Shown: positions 1 through 5,688 of the stretch, piece by piece
How the letters are laid out: each line of letters opens with the position of its first letter
Numbering within the stretch: the stretch's first letter is position 1
Assembly: GCA_963642145.1 (NCBI GenBank)
Contig: CAVIFU010000063.1
Span: 1-7,444, forward strand
DNA length: 7,444 nucleotides
Direction of reading: 5' to 3'
Source of the DNA: Stercoripulliclostridium_A sp963642145
GTDB lineage: Bacteria; Bacillota; Clostridia; Christensenellales; DTU072
The notes under the pieces: model-generated
The model's input: only the letters and a program-made list of their open reading frames with translations
Told to the model about the DNA's origin: nothing
The model's database searches: none
Made by a program: the position numbers and the translations under genes

Positions 1-2
1 AA

Positions 3-1979
3 TCCAACAAAAAGAACCAAAGAACCAAGCGAAACATTATTGTTTCCGCCGTGCTCGCGATTTTGCTGTGCACGGGAATCATCGTCGGCGCAACGTTTGC
101 GTTATTCACAAGTGAAGACAAAGTAAACGTTTCCGTCACAAGCGGTAACGTACAGATCGAAACTACCGTCGAAAACTTCACATTGTATTCGCCCACGTCG
201 ATTTTGATGGACGAAGGCAACACCATTGAAAATGCCGACAATGCCGCCACACAGAAAACAGAGAAGGCTCCCGGCGCTTTCGTTAACGGCGGAACGGCAG
301 AACTTGTCGAAGATGACGGCACAATAGGATATGACGCCATCACTCTTACCAAGATGACCCCGGGCGACAAGGTTACGTTCGATATTAAGGTTGAAAACAA
401 ATCTAACGTTGCCATTCAGTACCGCACTCTTGTTATGTGCGTTGAGGACGACGGCTTGTATGGAGGGCTTACGGTAACCCTTAAAGATGGCGAGGACACC
501 ACCTCTTACGAAGGCAGAACGACTTACAGCAAATATGCGCTCCTCTCGGCACCGACGGCAGACGCCGACAAAGTTATCAAAACCGTTAATGTAGCAATCG
601 AACTCACTTCCGAAAAAGGCAACGAGTATAAAAATAAATCTTGCTCGCTGTTGTACAAAGTGGAAGCAATCCAAGCCAACGCGGCAGTTGCCGATCCGGA
701 CGAAAATACTCTTGAAATCTACACTGAATCCGATCTTAAATGGTTCCGGAAATATGCAAGCACCGGCGATATAAGAAAAATAGAAAATACTAAAGACAAT
801 TCAAACGCTTATATTTACTCGAAGGGCGTTAAGTTAATGAACGATATCGACCTCGGCGGTGAGGAATGGACGCCGATTTATTGGAATGTCAACGACGGTT
901 CAGTTTTTGACGGAAACGGAAAAACCATTTCCAACTTTAATATAACGACTGTCGATAAAAAAGAATCCGGTCTTTTCGGATCAACAACCGGTATACACAT
1001 TAACGGTCTTACCATAGACAAGGCTACCGTTACCGGTTTAGGTCGCGTCGGTGCGATTGTCGGTCATGGTCTTTGCACGTATATCGACAACTGCCACGTC
1101 ACGAACGCTGTTGTTACGGCATATCCGGCAAACAATGATGATGGCGACAAAGCCGGCGCGATTGTAGGATATTTGGCTGCCGAGAATAGTGCTTCCGTTA
1201 CTAACTGTACGGCTGACGGATGCACAATTACCGCTTCGCGCGATCTTGGCGGACTTATAGGTCATGCCAACGGGAGTAAAAAGACTACTTCCGAGGGCGA
1301 CGGCTGGACAATTACCGACAACAAAGTTACTAATACGACAGTGACCAATGACAGAAGCGTTCCCGCCGGTTCTCTTAAAGAATCGGCATACAACTTAGGC
1401 GCAATCGTCGGAAGACGTGTGGCTGAGATTGACGAAAGTAACAAAGCTGAAAATGTTACCGTTACGACTATTTATCCCGAGTGGACTGTAACCCCGGAAA
1501 ACATTCAGGATTATCTTGACGGCAAATACGGTTCGCTTGAAAACGCAACGTTAATTCTTGCCGCGGGCAATTATGAAAAACTGACGTTCAACGTGAATAC
1601 TAACGGCGGCAGCAACACCGCTTACTACGTAAGCTCGGAGTCTTATAATAGCAATACTCCGGCTACTGTGGATGCGTTGAAAAAGGATACAACGAACGCC
1701 CACTTGTACGTTCGCACGCTAACCAACTTGACAATCAAGGCGGCTGATGGTGCAAAAGTTTCCGTTGCGGGCATTGAGCTGGTTTCCGAGCTTATAACTA
1801 ATTCAACTGATCCTATCACAGGAATAACAACCGGCGACGTAGGTTACTATCCGGTATTCAATGTGAACGGGCTTCATTTTGAAAATATCAACTTTACTGT
1901 TAAACCTGAGATACGGTCTTCTTGCTCGCAAACAACATTAAATAACGTTGACTATAAATCTTGTAGCGGTGTGGAATAA
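3..1979 (+). CDS. Secreted surface protein with SipW-dependent-type signal peptide and GLUG-like beta-helix repeats (5' partial)
   Basis: This is probably an exported cell-surface or matrix protein. The frame is open to the left edge. The in-frame GTG at 51 lies inside the signal peptide, because basic residues (K, K, R, K, R between 9 and 32) precede the hydrophobic core at about 36-105, so the true start is upstream of the window. The segment ATFALFTSEDKVNVSV followed by SGNVQIE is the typical SipW-dependent signal seen in TasA/camelysin-like proteins. A TasA-like beta region follows to about 690, with LTKMTPGDKVTFDIKVENKS near 340-400. From about 711 comes a beta-helix part with NDIDLGGEEWTPI and FDGNGKTISN, then GLUG-like turns GAIVG (1050, 1155, 1398) and GGLIG (1248). 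A third repeat-like domain begins near 1480 and contains YLDGKYGSLENATLIL. The protein stops abruptly in FENINFTVKP...NNVDYKSC, with no anchor or sorting motif. No ligand or enzymatic role can be assigned. No sipW-like peptidase gene is in the window. Confidence 0.85.
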   Translation, partial: SNKKNQRTKRNIIVSAVLAILLCTGIIVGATFALFTSEDKVNVSVTSGNVQIETTVENFTLYSPTSILMDEGNTIENADNAATQKTEKAPGAFVNGGTAELVEDDGTIGYDAITLTKMTPGDKVTFDIKVENKSNVAIQYRTLVMCVEDDGLYGGLTVTLKDGEDTTSYEGRTTYSKYALLSAPTADADKVIKTVNVAIELTSEKGNEYKNKSCSLLYKVEAIQANAAVADPDENTLEIYTESDLKWFRKYASTGDIRKIENTKDNSNAYIYSKGVKLMNDIDLGGEEWTPIYWNVNDGSVFDGNGKTISNFNITTVDKKESGLFGSTTGIHINGLTIDKATVTGLGRVGAIVGHGLCTYIDNCHVTNAVVTAYPANNDDGDKAGAIVGYLAAENSASVTNCTADGCTITASRDLGGLIGHANGSKKTTSEGDGWTITDNKVTNTTVTNDRSVPAGSLKESAYNLGAIVGRRVAEIDESNKAENVTVTTIYPEWTVTPENIQDYLDGKYGSLENATLILAAGNYEKLTFNVNTNGGSNTAYYVSSESYNSNTPATVDALKKDTTNAHLYVRTLTNLTIKAADGAKVSVAGIELVSELITNSTDPITGITTGDVGYYPVFNVNGLHFENINFTVKPEIRSSCSQTTLNNVDYKSCSGVE

Positions 1980-1981
1980 CT

Positions 1982-2000
1982 TACGGAGAAAAAATCCGTA
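1982..2000 (+). other. Small perfect hairpin just after the stop codon of the surface-protein gene
   Basis: TACGGA (1982-1987) and TCCGTA (1995-2000) are exact inverted repeats around an A-rich 7-nt loop. They begin 2 nt after the stop codon at 1977-1979. No T-run follows, so this is not a terminator alone. It could stabilise the mRNA 3' end or be chance. Confidence 0.35.
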
Positions 2001-2045
2001 GCCGATAACATAGTAACGATGTAACTGTAAAAAATCAGACCAAAG

Positions 2046-2092
2046 AAAAAGACTACAAACCGGTCCGAAAGGATTGGGATGTGGTCTTTTTT
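2046..2092 (+). terminator. Rho-independent terminator of the surface-protein gene, GAAA-capped
   Basis: The outer stem AAAAAGACTACA (2046-2057) pairs with TGTGGTCTTTTT (2080-2091) with one G-U pair. The inner stem CCGGTCC (2060-2066) pairs with GGATTGG (2071-2077), two pairs being G-U, and is closed by a GAAA tetraloop (2067-2070). The T-run is at 2086-2092. It lies 66 nt after the stop codon. The A-run on the other arm gives some bidirectional potential. Confidence 0.85.
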
Positions 2093-2122
2093 GACGTTAT
2101 ATCAAAAGAATTTTTATTACAC

Positions 2123-2167
2123 AAAAAGAATGAGATCTCGACAATTTGTCAAAATCTCATTCTTTTT
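2123..2167. terminator. Bidirectional Rho-independent terminator between converging genes
   Basis: A perfect 14-bp inverted repeat, AAAAAGAATGAGAT (2123-2136) and ATCTCATTCTTTTT (2154-2167), flanks a loop that holds a further GACA/TGTC pairing. The A-run on one side and T-run on the other allow it to act on both strands. It backs up the 2046-2092 terminator on the + strand and lies 46 nt past the stop of the - strand ORF that ends at 2214. Confidence 0.8.
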
Positions 2168-2213
2168 AGACTGTTTTTATAGCCATTGTATTTGTACGGT
2201 TATAATTGAAATA

Positions 2214-2438
2214 TCATTGTCCAAAGGTGGCCATGTATCGTTGGCTCATTTTGATAAAGTATTCAAATACAGCGGACTGTGCGCGGAATAAAACTCTGCC
2301 TATTTCGGGATAACTCAAGCCTTTTATACGGCATTCCAAAGCGATACGCATATTTTCGTCAGATTCAGGCTTGCAACGATTTTTTTCGTATAAAGTATAA
2401 TCTTGTGTAACTTCTTCCGTAGTTTCGTATGGCATCAT
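2214..2438 (-). CDS. Small putative helix-turn-helix protein, function unknown
   Basis: The ORF encodes about 75 residues if read from the ATG-ATG pair at 2438-2433. The open frame extends up to 2483, but the extra residues look unlike the rest. The C-terminal half, from NMRIALECRIKG through LSYPEIGRVLF to RAQSAVFEYFIKM, reads as a trihelical helix-turn-helix with the usual short turn, like resolvase or sigma-region-4 DNA-binding domains. No partner domain is present. No convincing Shine-Dalgarno sequence precedes either start, and I saw no clear promoter in the non-coding stretch upstream. It could be a short regulator, or the remnant of a larger gene such as a recombinase or mobile-element gene, placed downstream of tRNA-Ser. 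The bidirectional terminator past its stop favours a transcribed gene. I do not recognise a specific family. Confidence 0.5.
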   Translation of the reverse strand: MMPYETTEEVTQDYTLYEKNRCKPESDENMRIALECRIKGLSYPEIGRVLFRAQSAVFEYFIKMSQRYMATFGQ

Positions 2439-2593
2439 TGCGCCGCGTAGTGAAGTTTGCGCTTTAAGCAAGTGGCTGAACAACTTTATTTACTTCGTAC
2501 TGTAGCGAACGGCTCCATCAGGTTTGAGCCCTTCGGGCTACAAACTTGCGCACCCAACCGCATAAATGCGGCGGGTACGCTATTCCACTCTTT
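2439..2593. other. Non-coding structured stretch between the HTH ORF and tRNA-Ser terminator
   Basis: I see no supportable gene here, but two adjacent hairpins. The first is AGGTTTG (2520-2526) plus AGCCC (2527-2531), pairing with GGGCT (2535-2539) and CAAACTT (2541-2547), with one G-U and a bulged A at 2540. The second is ACCC (2552-2555) plus CCGCA (2558-2562), pairing with TGCGG (2567-2571) and GGGT (2573-2576), with loop TAAA and a possible GCG/CGC extension at 2548-2550 and 2578-2580. The tandem stems suggest a structured RNA or a repeated intergenic element, but no known RNA family was recognised. Confidence 0.4.
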
Positions 2594-2651
2594 CCGCCAA
2601 AGCAAGCAAAAACCACCAAAAATGGTGGTTTTTGCTTGCTTTGGCGGAGAG
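2590..2651. repeat. Long palindrome reaching into the tRNA-Ser 3' end
   Basis: Arms at 2594-2618 and 2623-2647 are exact reverse complements (25 bp) around an AAAA loop (2619-2622). The match extends to 2590 and 2651 with one G-T pair, giving 29 bp. The right arm includes the encoded CCA (2642-2644), the discriminator base (2645) and the first 6 bases of the 3' acceptor strand (2646-2651) of the - strand tRNA-Ser gene. The left arm is therefore an inverted copy of the tRNA 3' end plus its flank. The centre is an ordinary terminator; the outer part is more than a terminator needs. Confidence 0.85.
2608..2633 (-). terminator. Rho-independent terminator of tRNA-Ser (core of the palindrome)
   Basis: AAAAACCACCA (2608-2618) pairs with TGGTGGTTTTT (2623-2633). 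Read on the - strand, a T-run follows the GGTGG arm 8 nt after the CCA end plus a short spacer. The structure is symmetric, so it can also stop + strand transcription. Confidence 0.75.
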
Positions 2652-2729
2652 TTAGGGATTCGAACCCCAGTTAGCCGGAGCTAAAACGGTTTTCAAGACC
2701 GCCGCATTCGACCGCTCTGCCAACTCTCC
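2642..2729 (-). tRNA. tRNA-Ser (anticodon TGA) with encoded CCA
   Basis: This is a class II tRNA on the - strand that decodes UCA and related serine codons. The acceptor stem GGAGAGT (2729-2723) pairs with ACTCTCC (2652-2646), followed by discriminator G and encoded CCA. The anticodon loop CTTGAAA places TGA at 2695-2693, on a stem GCGGT/ACCGT with one G-U. The long variable arm (TTAGC, TCC, GGCTAA) is as expected for serine. The T arm contains GGTTCGAAT. All parts look intact, so it should be functional. It stands alone, with its own promoter upstream and a terminator directly downstream. Confidence 0.96.
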
Positions 2730-2744
2730 GTATTTGTCCCTATT

Positions 2745-2773
2745 ATATTACGAGATTATTTTGCAAAAGTCAA
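2745..2773 (-). promoter_or_regulatory. Sigma-A type promoter for tRNA-Ser
   Basis: On the - strand, -35 TTGACT (2773-2768) is followed after 17 nt by -10 TAATAT (2750-2745). An overlapping TATAAT (2747-2742) would have a 20-nt spacer. The start would fall at about 2735-2740, a few bases before the tRNA 5' end at 2729. Confidence 0.75.
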
Positions 2774-2793
2774 GCCGTAGTTATGATTATTTG

Positions 2794-2810
2794 ATAAAAG
2801 CGCTCGGCGC
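2794..2810 (-). terminator. Weak terminator candidate for the cysteine operon
   Basis: On the - strand, GCGC-CGA-GCGC (2810-2800) is followed by TTTTAT (2799-2794). The stem is only 4 bp, so the call is tentative. It is the best candidate between the end of the DUF6320-like gene (2889) and the tRNA-Ser promoter. A GCGCA/TGCGC pairing just upstream might add structure. If it fails, operon transcripts could run into the tRNA gene. Confidence 0.25.
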
Positions 2811-2888
2811 ATTTCGGGGAATGAGCATTTGCGCGTTTCTGTAAATTCTTGTTATCCCGTAAGTTTTACTATTGCAAGCTCACACGCC

Positions 2889-3575
2889 TCAAGTGTGGAA
2901 TTTGCGTTTTAGTTCCGCAATGAGCGGTTTGGCATAGATAATTACACTCGTTACGCAGATAACTCCGCCTATCGATGCCGTTATCAGCGCGAACAGTTCG
3001 GCTTTTGTGTGCGCGATTTTGACAATGATATACGGCAGAACGGATAGGAGCGCGATACTTATGAGATTTAATAGGAATTTATTTGGTTTTTTGTAGTTAA
3101 TGAACATATATATGCCGATTATGATCATCGACACAAGGTATATCGTAGGCAGTATGTACTCAAAAATGATGCGCGGCTCCGGCAGCACCGCCCTCGTGGA
3201 GAAAACCACTACGGACAAAAGTATGGCTTGTCCGGTGACTTTTTGGGGGAAGTAATCGTCGCTGCGCAACGTCACTCTGAGGAATAGGTAAAAGTAGAGC
3301 AAAAGCGCCGAAATAATCCACGCTATACGCACGTGTTTGGTGGACATTGCCTCTACAAATATCGCCACGATGGCAACGTTTATCGCAACCAACAAGTAGA
3401 TTTTGTCAAACAAATTGGTAGAGAGCGGAGGCAGTTTGGCGCGTTTGGGGAACGCCGTTTCCGTACGCTTGATCTCATCCACGGAAACGCCTGCCGCGAT
3501 AAGGTCCGTGTGACACAGCGGGCAGACGTTCGTTTTGGTTGAGATTTTAACTTTGCAATACGGACAATATATCAT
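2889..3575 (-). CDS. Zinc-ribbon membrane protein, DUF6320-like
   Basis: A 228-residue integral membrane protein of unknown function. The N-terminus has a zinc-ribbon pattern, C4-x2-C7 and C18-x2-C21, followed by a soluble linker to about residue 55. Six hydrophobic segments follow, at roughly 58-74, 84-102, 114-130, 138-160, 167-187 and 194-214. The C-terminus ELKRKFHT fits what I recall of DUF6320 proteins of Firmicutes; that family assignment is from memory. The ATG at 3575-3573 overlaps the cysS stop codon by one base (TAATG), which suggests translational coupling by reinitiation. No separate Shine-Dalgarno is obvious. It is the last gene of the operon. A short CACAC/GTGTG inverted repeat spans its stop codon. 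A role in cysteine metabolism is suggested only by position. Confidence 0.85.
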   Translation of the reverse strand: MIYCPYCKVKISTKTNVCPLCHTDLIAAGVSVDEIKRTETAFPKRAKLPPLSTNLFDKIYLLVAINVAIVAIFVEAMSTKHVRIAWIISALLLYFYLFLRVTLRSDDYFPQKVTGQAILLSVVVFSTRAVLPEPRIIFEYILPTIYLVSMIIIGIYMFINYKKPNKFLLNLISIALLSVLPYIIVKIAHTKAELFALITASIGGVICVTSVIIYAKPLIAELKRKFHT

Positions 3576-4972
3576 TATTGTTTATCGGGTACGATTTTGT
3601 ATCCGTCTTTGGTATCGGTTACGGTGTATCCGAGGGCTGTTATCTTGCCGCGGAGCTCGTCCGCAAGAGCATAATTCTTGTTGCGTTTTGCCGTGGCGCG
3701 CTCCTCCACAAGTGCTATGACTTCATCCGGGATATCGGCTTTCGGCTCCTCCGCAAGAGAGAGAGTCTTGTCCAAATCGAGTCCGAAAATCTTGTCAAAG
3801 TATACGGCAAGGTCGTATATATCTTTGGATTTGGGTTCCTTAATCGCGGTAAATAGTACCCCAAGCGCAAGAGGTACGTTTAGGTCGTCCTCTATGGCAG
3901 CCATGAATTCCGCCTTATACGCGTCTATTTTTTCTTTGGGAGTTGTCGCTTCCGAAGCTCTGTGGCTTGCAAGTGTTTCCATGAGTCTTGCTCTTGAAGT
4001 TTTGGCGGCATCGAGTCCCGGGAACGTGAAATTCAACTTCTTGCGGTAGTGGGTGTTTAGGCAGAAAAAGCGGAAGTCGAGAGGCGAGTAACCGCGTTTT
4101 TCCAAGTCTGCTATCGTATAGGTATTGCCCAAACTTTTGCTCATTTTGCCGCCGTCTACCATCATGAATTCGCCGTGCATCCAATAGTTGACGCTCTGTT
4201 TGCCGGTCAAAGCCTCGTTCTGGGCTATCTCGTTTTCGTGGTGGATCGGAATATGGTCCACGCCGCCGGTATGGATGTCGAACACCTTACCCAAGTATTT
4301 TTGGCTCATGGCGGAGCACTCGATATGCCAGCCGGGGTAGCCCATGCCCCACGGGCTTTGCCATTGCATGATATGCAGAGGATCCGCCTTCTTCCAAAGA
4401 GCGAAGTCGGCGGGATGACGTTTTTCTCCGTTTACTTCTACCCTTGCTCCTGCGAGTTGCTCTTCCAAATTAGCGCGCGACAAGCAACCGTAGCGCGGGA
4501 ATTTGGATATATCGAAGTAGATACCGTCCGAGGTTTCATAGCTGTAGCCTGCCTGTTCGAGGGCTTGAACGTATTTGATCATATCGTCGATATGATCGGT
4601 GGCTTTGGCAATGATTTCCGGCTTGCCGATATTCAATTTAGCAAGGTCTTCAAAGAAAATTTTGGAGTAGTACTCGGCAATTTCCCAAGGAGTTTTGTGC
4701 TGTTCGCGACTGGCGACAGCCATTTTGTCCTCTCCGTCATCCGAATCCGCCATCAAATGTCCTACGTCCGTGACGTTCATGACGCCCTTTATCTTGTATC
4801 CTTCGAGTTTGAGGGTGCGGCGTACTATATCCATAAATATATATGTCCTGAGATTGCCTATGTGCGCGTAATTGTATACGGTAGGTCCGCACGAATACAT
4901 CGTGACATGCCCCTCGCGGATAGGCTTGAAATCCTCTTTCGTCCTAGTCAATGTGTTGTAAAAACGTAACAT
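3575..4972 (-). CDS. cysS: Cysteine--tRNA ligase (cysteinyl-tRNA synthetase)
   Basis: A cytoplasmic class I aminoacyl-tRNA synthetase that charges tRNA-Cys with cysteine using ATP. At 465 residues it is normal for the family. The HIGH-type motif is HIGN (37-40) and the KMSKS loop is at 276-280. The expected zinc ligands are Cys28 (in YSCGPTVYN), Cys219 (GWHIECSAM), His244 and Glu248 (in HHENEIAQ). The C-terminal part (about 350-465) carries the helical tRNA-binding region. The zinc-site region reads GGVDHIPIHHENEIAQ rather than the more common GGGxDLxFPHHENE pattern, so it belongs to a less common branch, but all catalytic elements are present. The start at 4972 lies 1 nt after the cysE stop. 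AAAAGGAG at 4993-4986 is a likely, slightly distant ribosome binding site inside cysE. Translation is probably coupled to cysE. Confidence 0.97.
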   Translation of the reverse strand: MLRFYNTLTRTKEDFKPIREGHVTMYSCGPTVYNYAHIGNLRTYIFMDIVRRTLKLEGYKIKGVMNVTDVGHLMADSDDGEDKMAVASREQHKTPWEIAEYYSKIFFEDLAKLNIGKPEIIAKATDHIDDMIKYVQALEQAGYSYETSDGIYFDISKFPRYGCLSRANLEEQLAGARVEVNGEKRHPADFALWKKADPLHIMQWQSPWGMGYPGWHIECSAMSQKYLGKVFDIHTGGVDHIPIHHENEIAQNEALTGKQSVNYWMHGEFMMVDGGKMSKSLGNTYTIADLEKRGYSPLDFRFFCLNTHYRKKLNFTFPGLDAAKTSRARLMETLASHRASEATTPKEKIDAYKAEFMAAIEDDLNVPLALGVLFTAIKEPKSKDIYDLAVYFDKIFGLDLDKTLSLAEEPKADIPDEVIALVEERATAKRNKNYALADELRGKITALGYTVTDTKDGYKIVPDKQ

Positions 4973-4973
4973 A

Positions 4974-5654
4974 TCAGTCTTCGTTCTCCTTTTGAGCAGA
5001 GTAAATATCGTTTGTTATGGAATAAGTGCAAGCGTTTATGCCGGCGTTTTGCTCCAACGTTTCGAGCCGCTTGTTTATTCTCGTAAGTTCATCCAGCACG
5101 GGATCGGGGAGTTTTTGGTCGAGGTCGTTGTACTTTTGCCCGTACATGCGCACTATTCTGCCGGGAATGCCGACGATGGTGCATTCTGCAGGGACGTCTT
5201 TCAGAACAACGGAGCCCGCGCCGACTTTGACGTTGTCGCCGATTTTGACGGGACCCAAAATTTTGGCGCCTGCCGAAATCATGACGTTATTCCCTATTGT
5301 GGGGTGGCGTTTGCCGGTCTGTTTGCCGGTGCCGCCGAGCGTAACGCCCTGATAAATGACTACGTTGTCGCCGATTTCAGCCGTTTCGCCTATGACGACG
5401 CCCGAGCCGTGGTCTATAAAAAGCCCCGAGCCTATTTTTGCCCCGGGGTGGATTTCTATACCCGTAACGTGGCGCGCCCTTTGGCTAAGCAACCGAGCAA
5501 GCACGCACCAACCCTTGACGTACAATTTATGCGCGATACGGTAGTAGAACAGGGCTTTGACGCCGGGATAGGTAAGTAATATTTCTAACGTGCTGTGTGC
5601 GGCGGGGTCTTTCTGACGGCACGCCGACACATCCTCTTTTAGGTGTTTGAACAT
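4974..5654 (-). CDS. cysE: Serine O-acetyltransferase
   Basis: Transfers acetyl from acetyl-CoA to L-serine to make O-acetylserine, the precursor used by cysteine synthase. At 226 residues it is the short Firmicutes type. An N-terminal helical part (1-62) leads into the left-handed beta-helix of hexapeptide repeats (about 65-170). It carries GIEIHPGA (65-72), the DHGSGVVIGET block with catalytic His82, and GKRHPTIG with His117. Glu67 sits where E. coli CysE has an Asp, which is normal for Firmicutes enzymes. The C-terminal tail (about 170-226) is polar and probably variable. The ATG at 5654 fits the conserved N-terminus MFKHLKEDV, and an in-frame TAA lies four codons upstream, so no longer start is possible. 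There is no visible Shine-Dalgarno. It lies 34 nt after the membrane-protein gene, with a GC hairpin between. No feedback or T-box element is visible. Confidence 0.95.
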   Translation of the reverse strand: MFKHLKEDVSACRQKDPAAHSTLEILLTYPGVKALFYYRIAHKLYVKGWCVLARLLSQRARHVTGIEIHPGAKIGSGLFIDHGSGVVIGETAEIGDNVVIYQGVTLGGTGKQTGKRHPTIGNNVMISAGAKILGPVKIGDNVKVGAGSVVLKDVPAECTIVGIPGRIVRMYGQKYNDLDQKLPDPVLDELTRINKRLETLEQNAGINACTYSITNDIYSAQKENED

Positions 5655-5667
5655 ATATACTATTTAT

Positions 5668-5683
5668 GCGCGAACGTGCGCGC
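5668..5683. other. CG-rich hairpin in the spacer before cysE
   Basis: GCGCG (5668-5672) and CGCGC (5679-5683) pair around a 6-nt loop in the 34-nt gap between the membrane-protein gene and cysE. No T-run follows. It shares ACGTGCGC with the leader near 7125-7132 (opposite orientation). It may affect cysE translation or mRNA processing. Confidence 0.4.
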
Positions 5684-5688
5684 TTGCG

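Noticed and set aside
102..674. Open frame on the - strand inside the surface-protein gene
   Set aside because: The + strand frame carries the signal peptide and TasA-like region; the antisense product is composition noise.
2233..2313. 26-codon + strand ORF with AAAGGTGG just upstream of its ATG
   Set aside because: It is antisense to the HTH ORF, has no promoter I can support, and the product is featureless; the purine run is probably coincidental.
2572..2599. Possible second tRNA-like 3' half on the + strand (GGGTACGC... ending CCGCCA)
   Set aside because: The resemblance to a T arm is weak and no matching 5' acceptor, D or anticodon arms are upstream; it is better explained as the inverted copy in the palindrome.
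2590..2660. Attachment site of an integrated element at tRNA-Ser
   Set aside because: No integrase gene and no direct repeat of the tRNA 3' end was seen in the window; the copy present is inverted and tied to the terminator.
2457..2684. Open frame on the + strand across the palindrome and tRNA-Ser
   Set aside because: It runs through the structured region, the terminator and antisense to the tRNA; its C-terminal residues are just the reverse complement of the tRNA arms.
4175..4969. Long open frame on the + strand opposite cysS
   Set aside because: It is antisense to a clear cysteinyl-tRNA synthetase with all motifs; the translation has no domain and the opening is a shadow of the real frame.
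5655..5688. T-box or other riboswitch before cysE
   Set aside because: The spacer is only 34 nt, far too short, and contains just one small hairpin.
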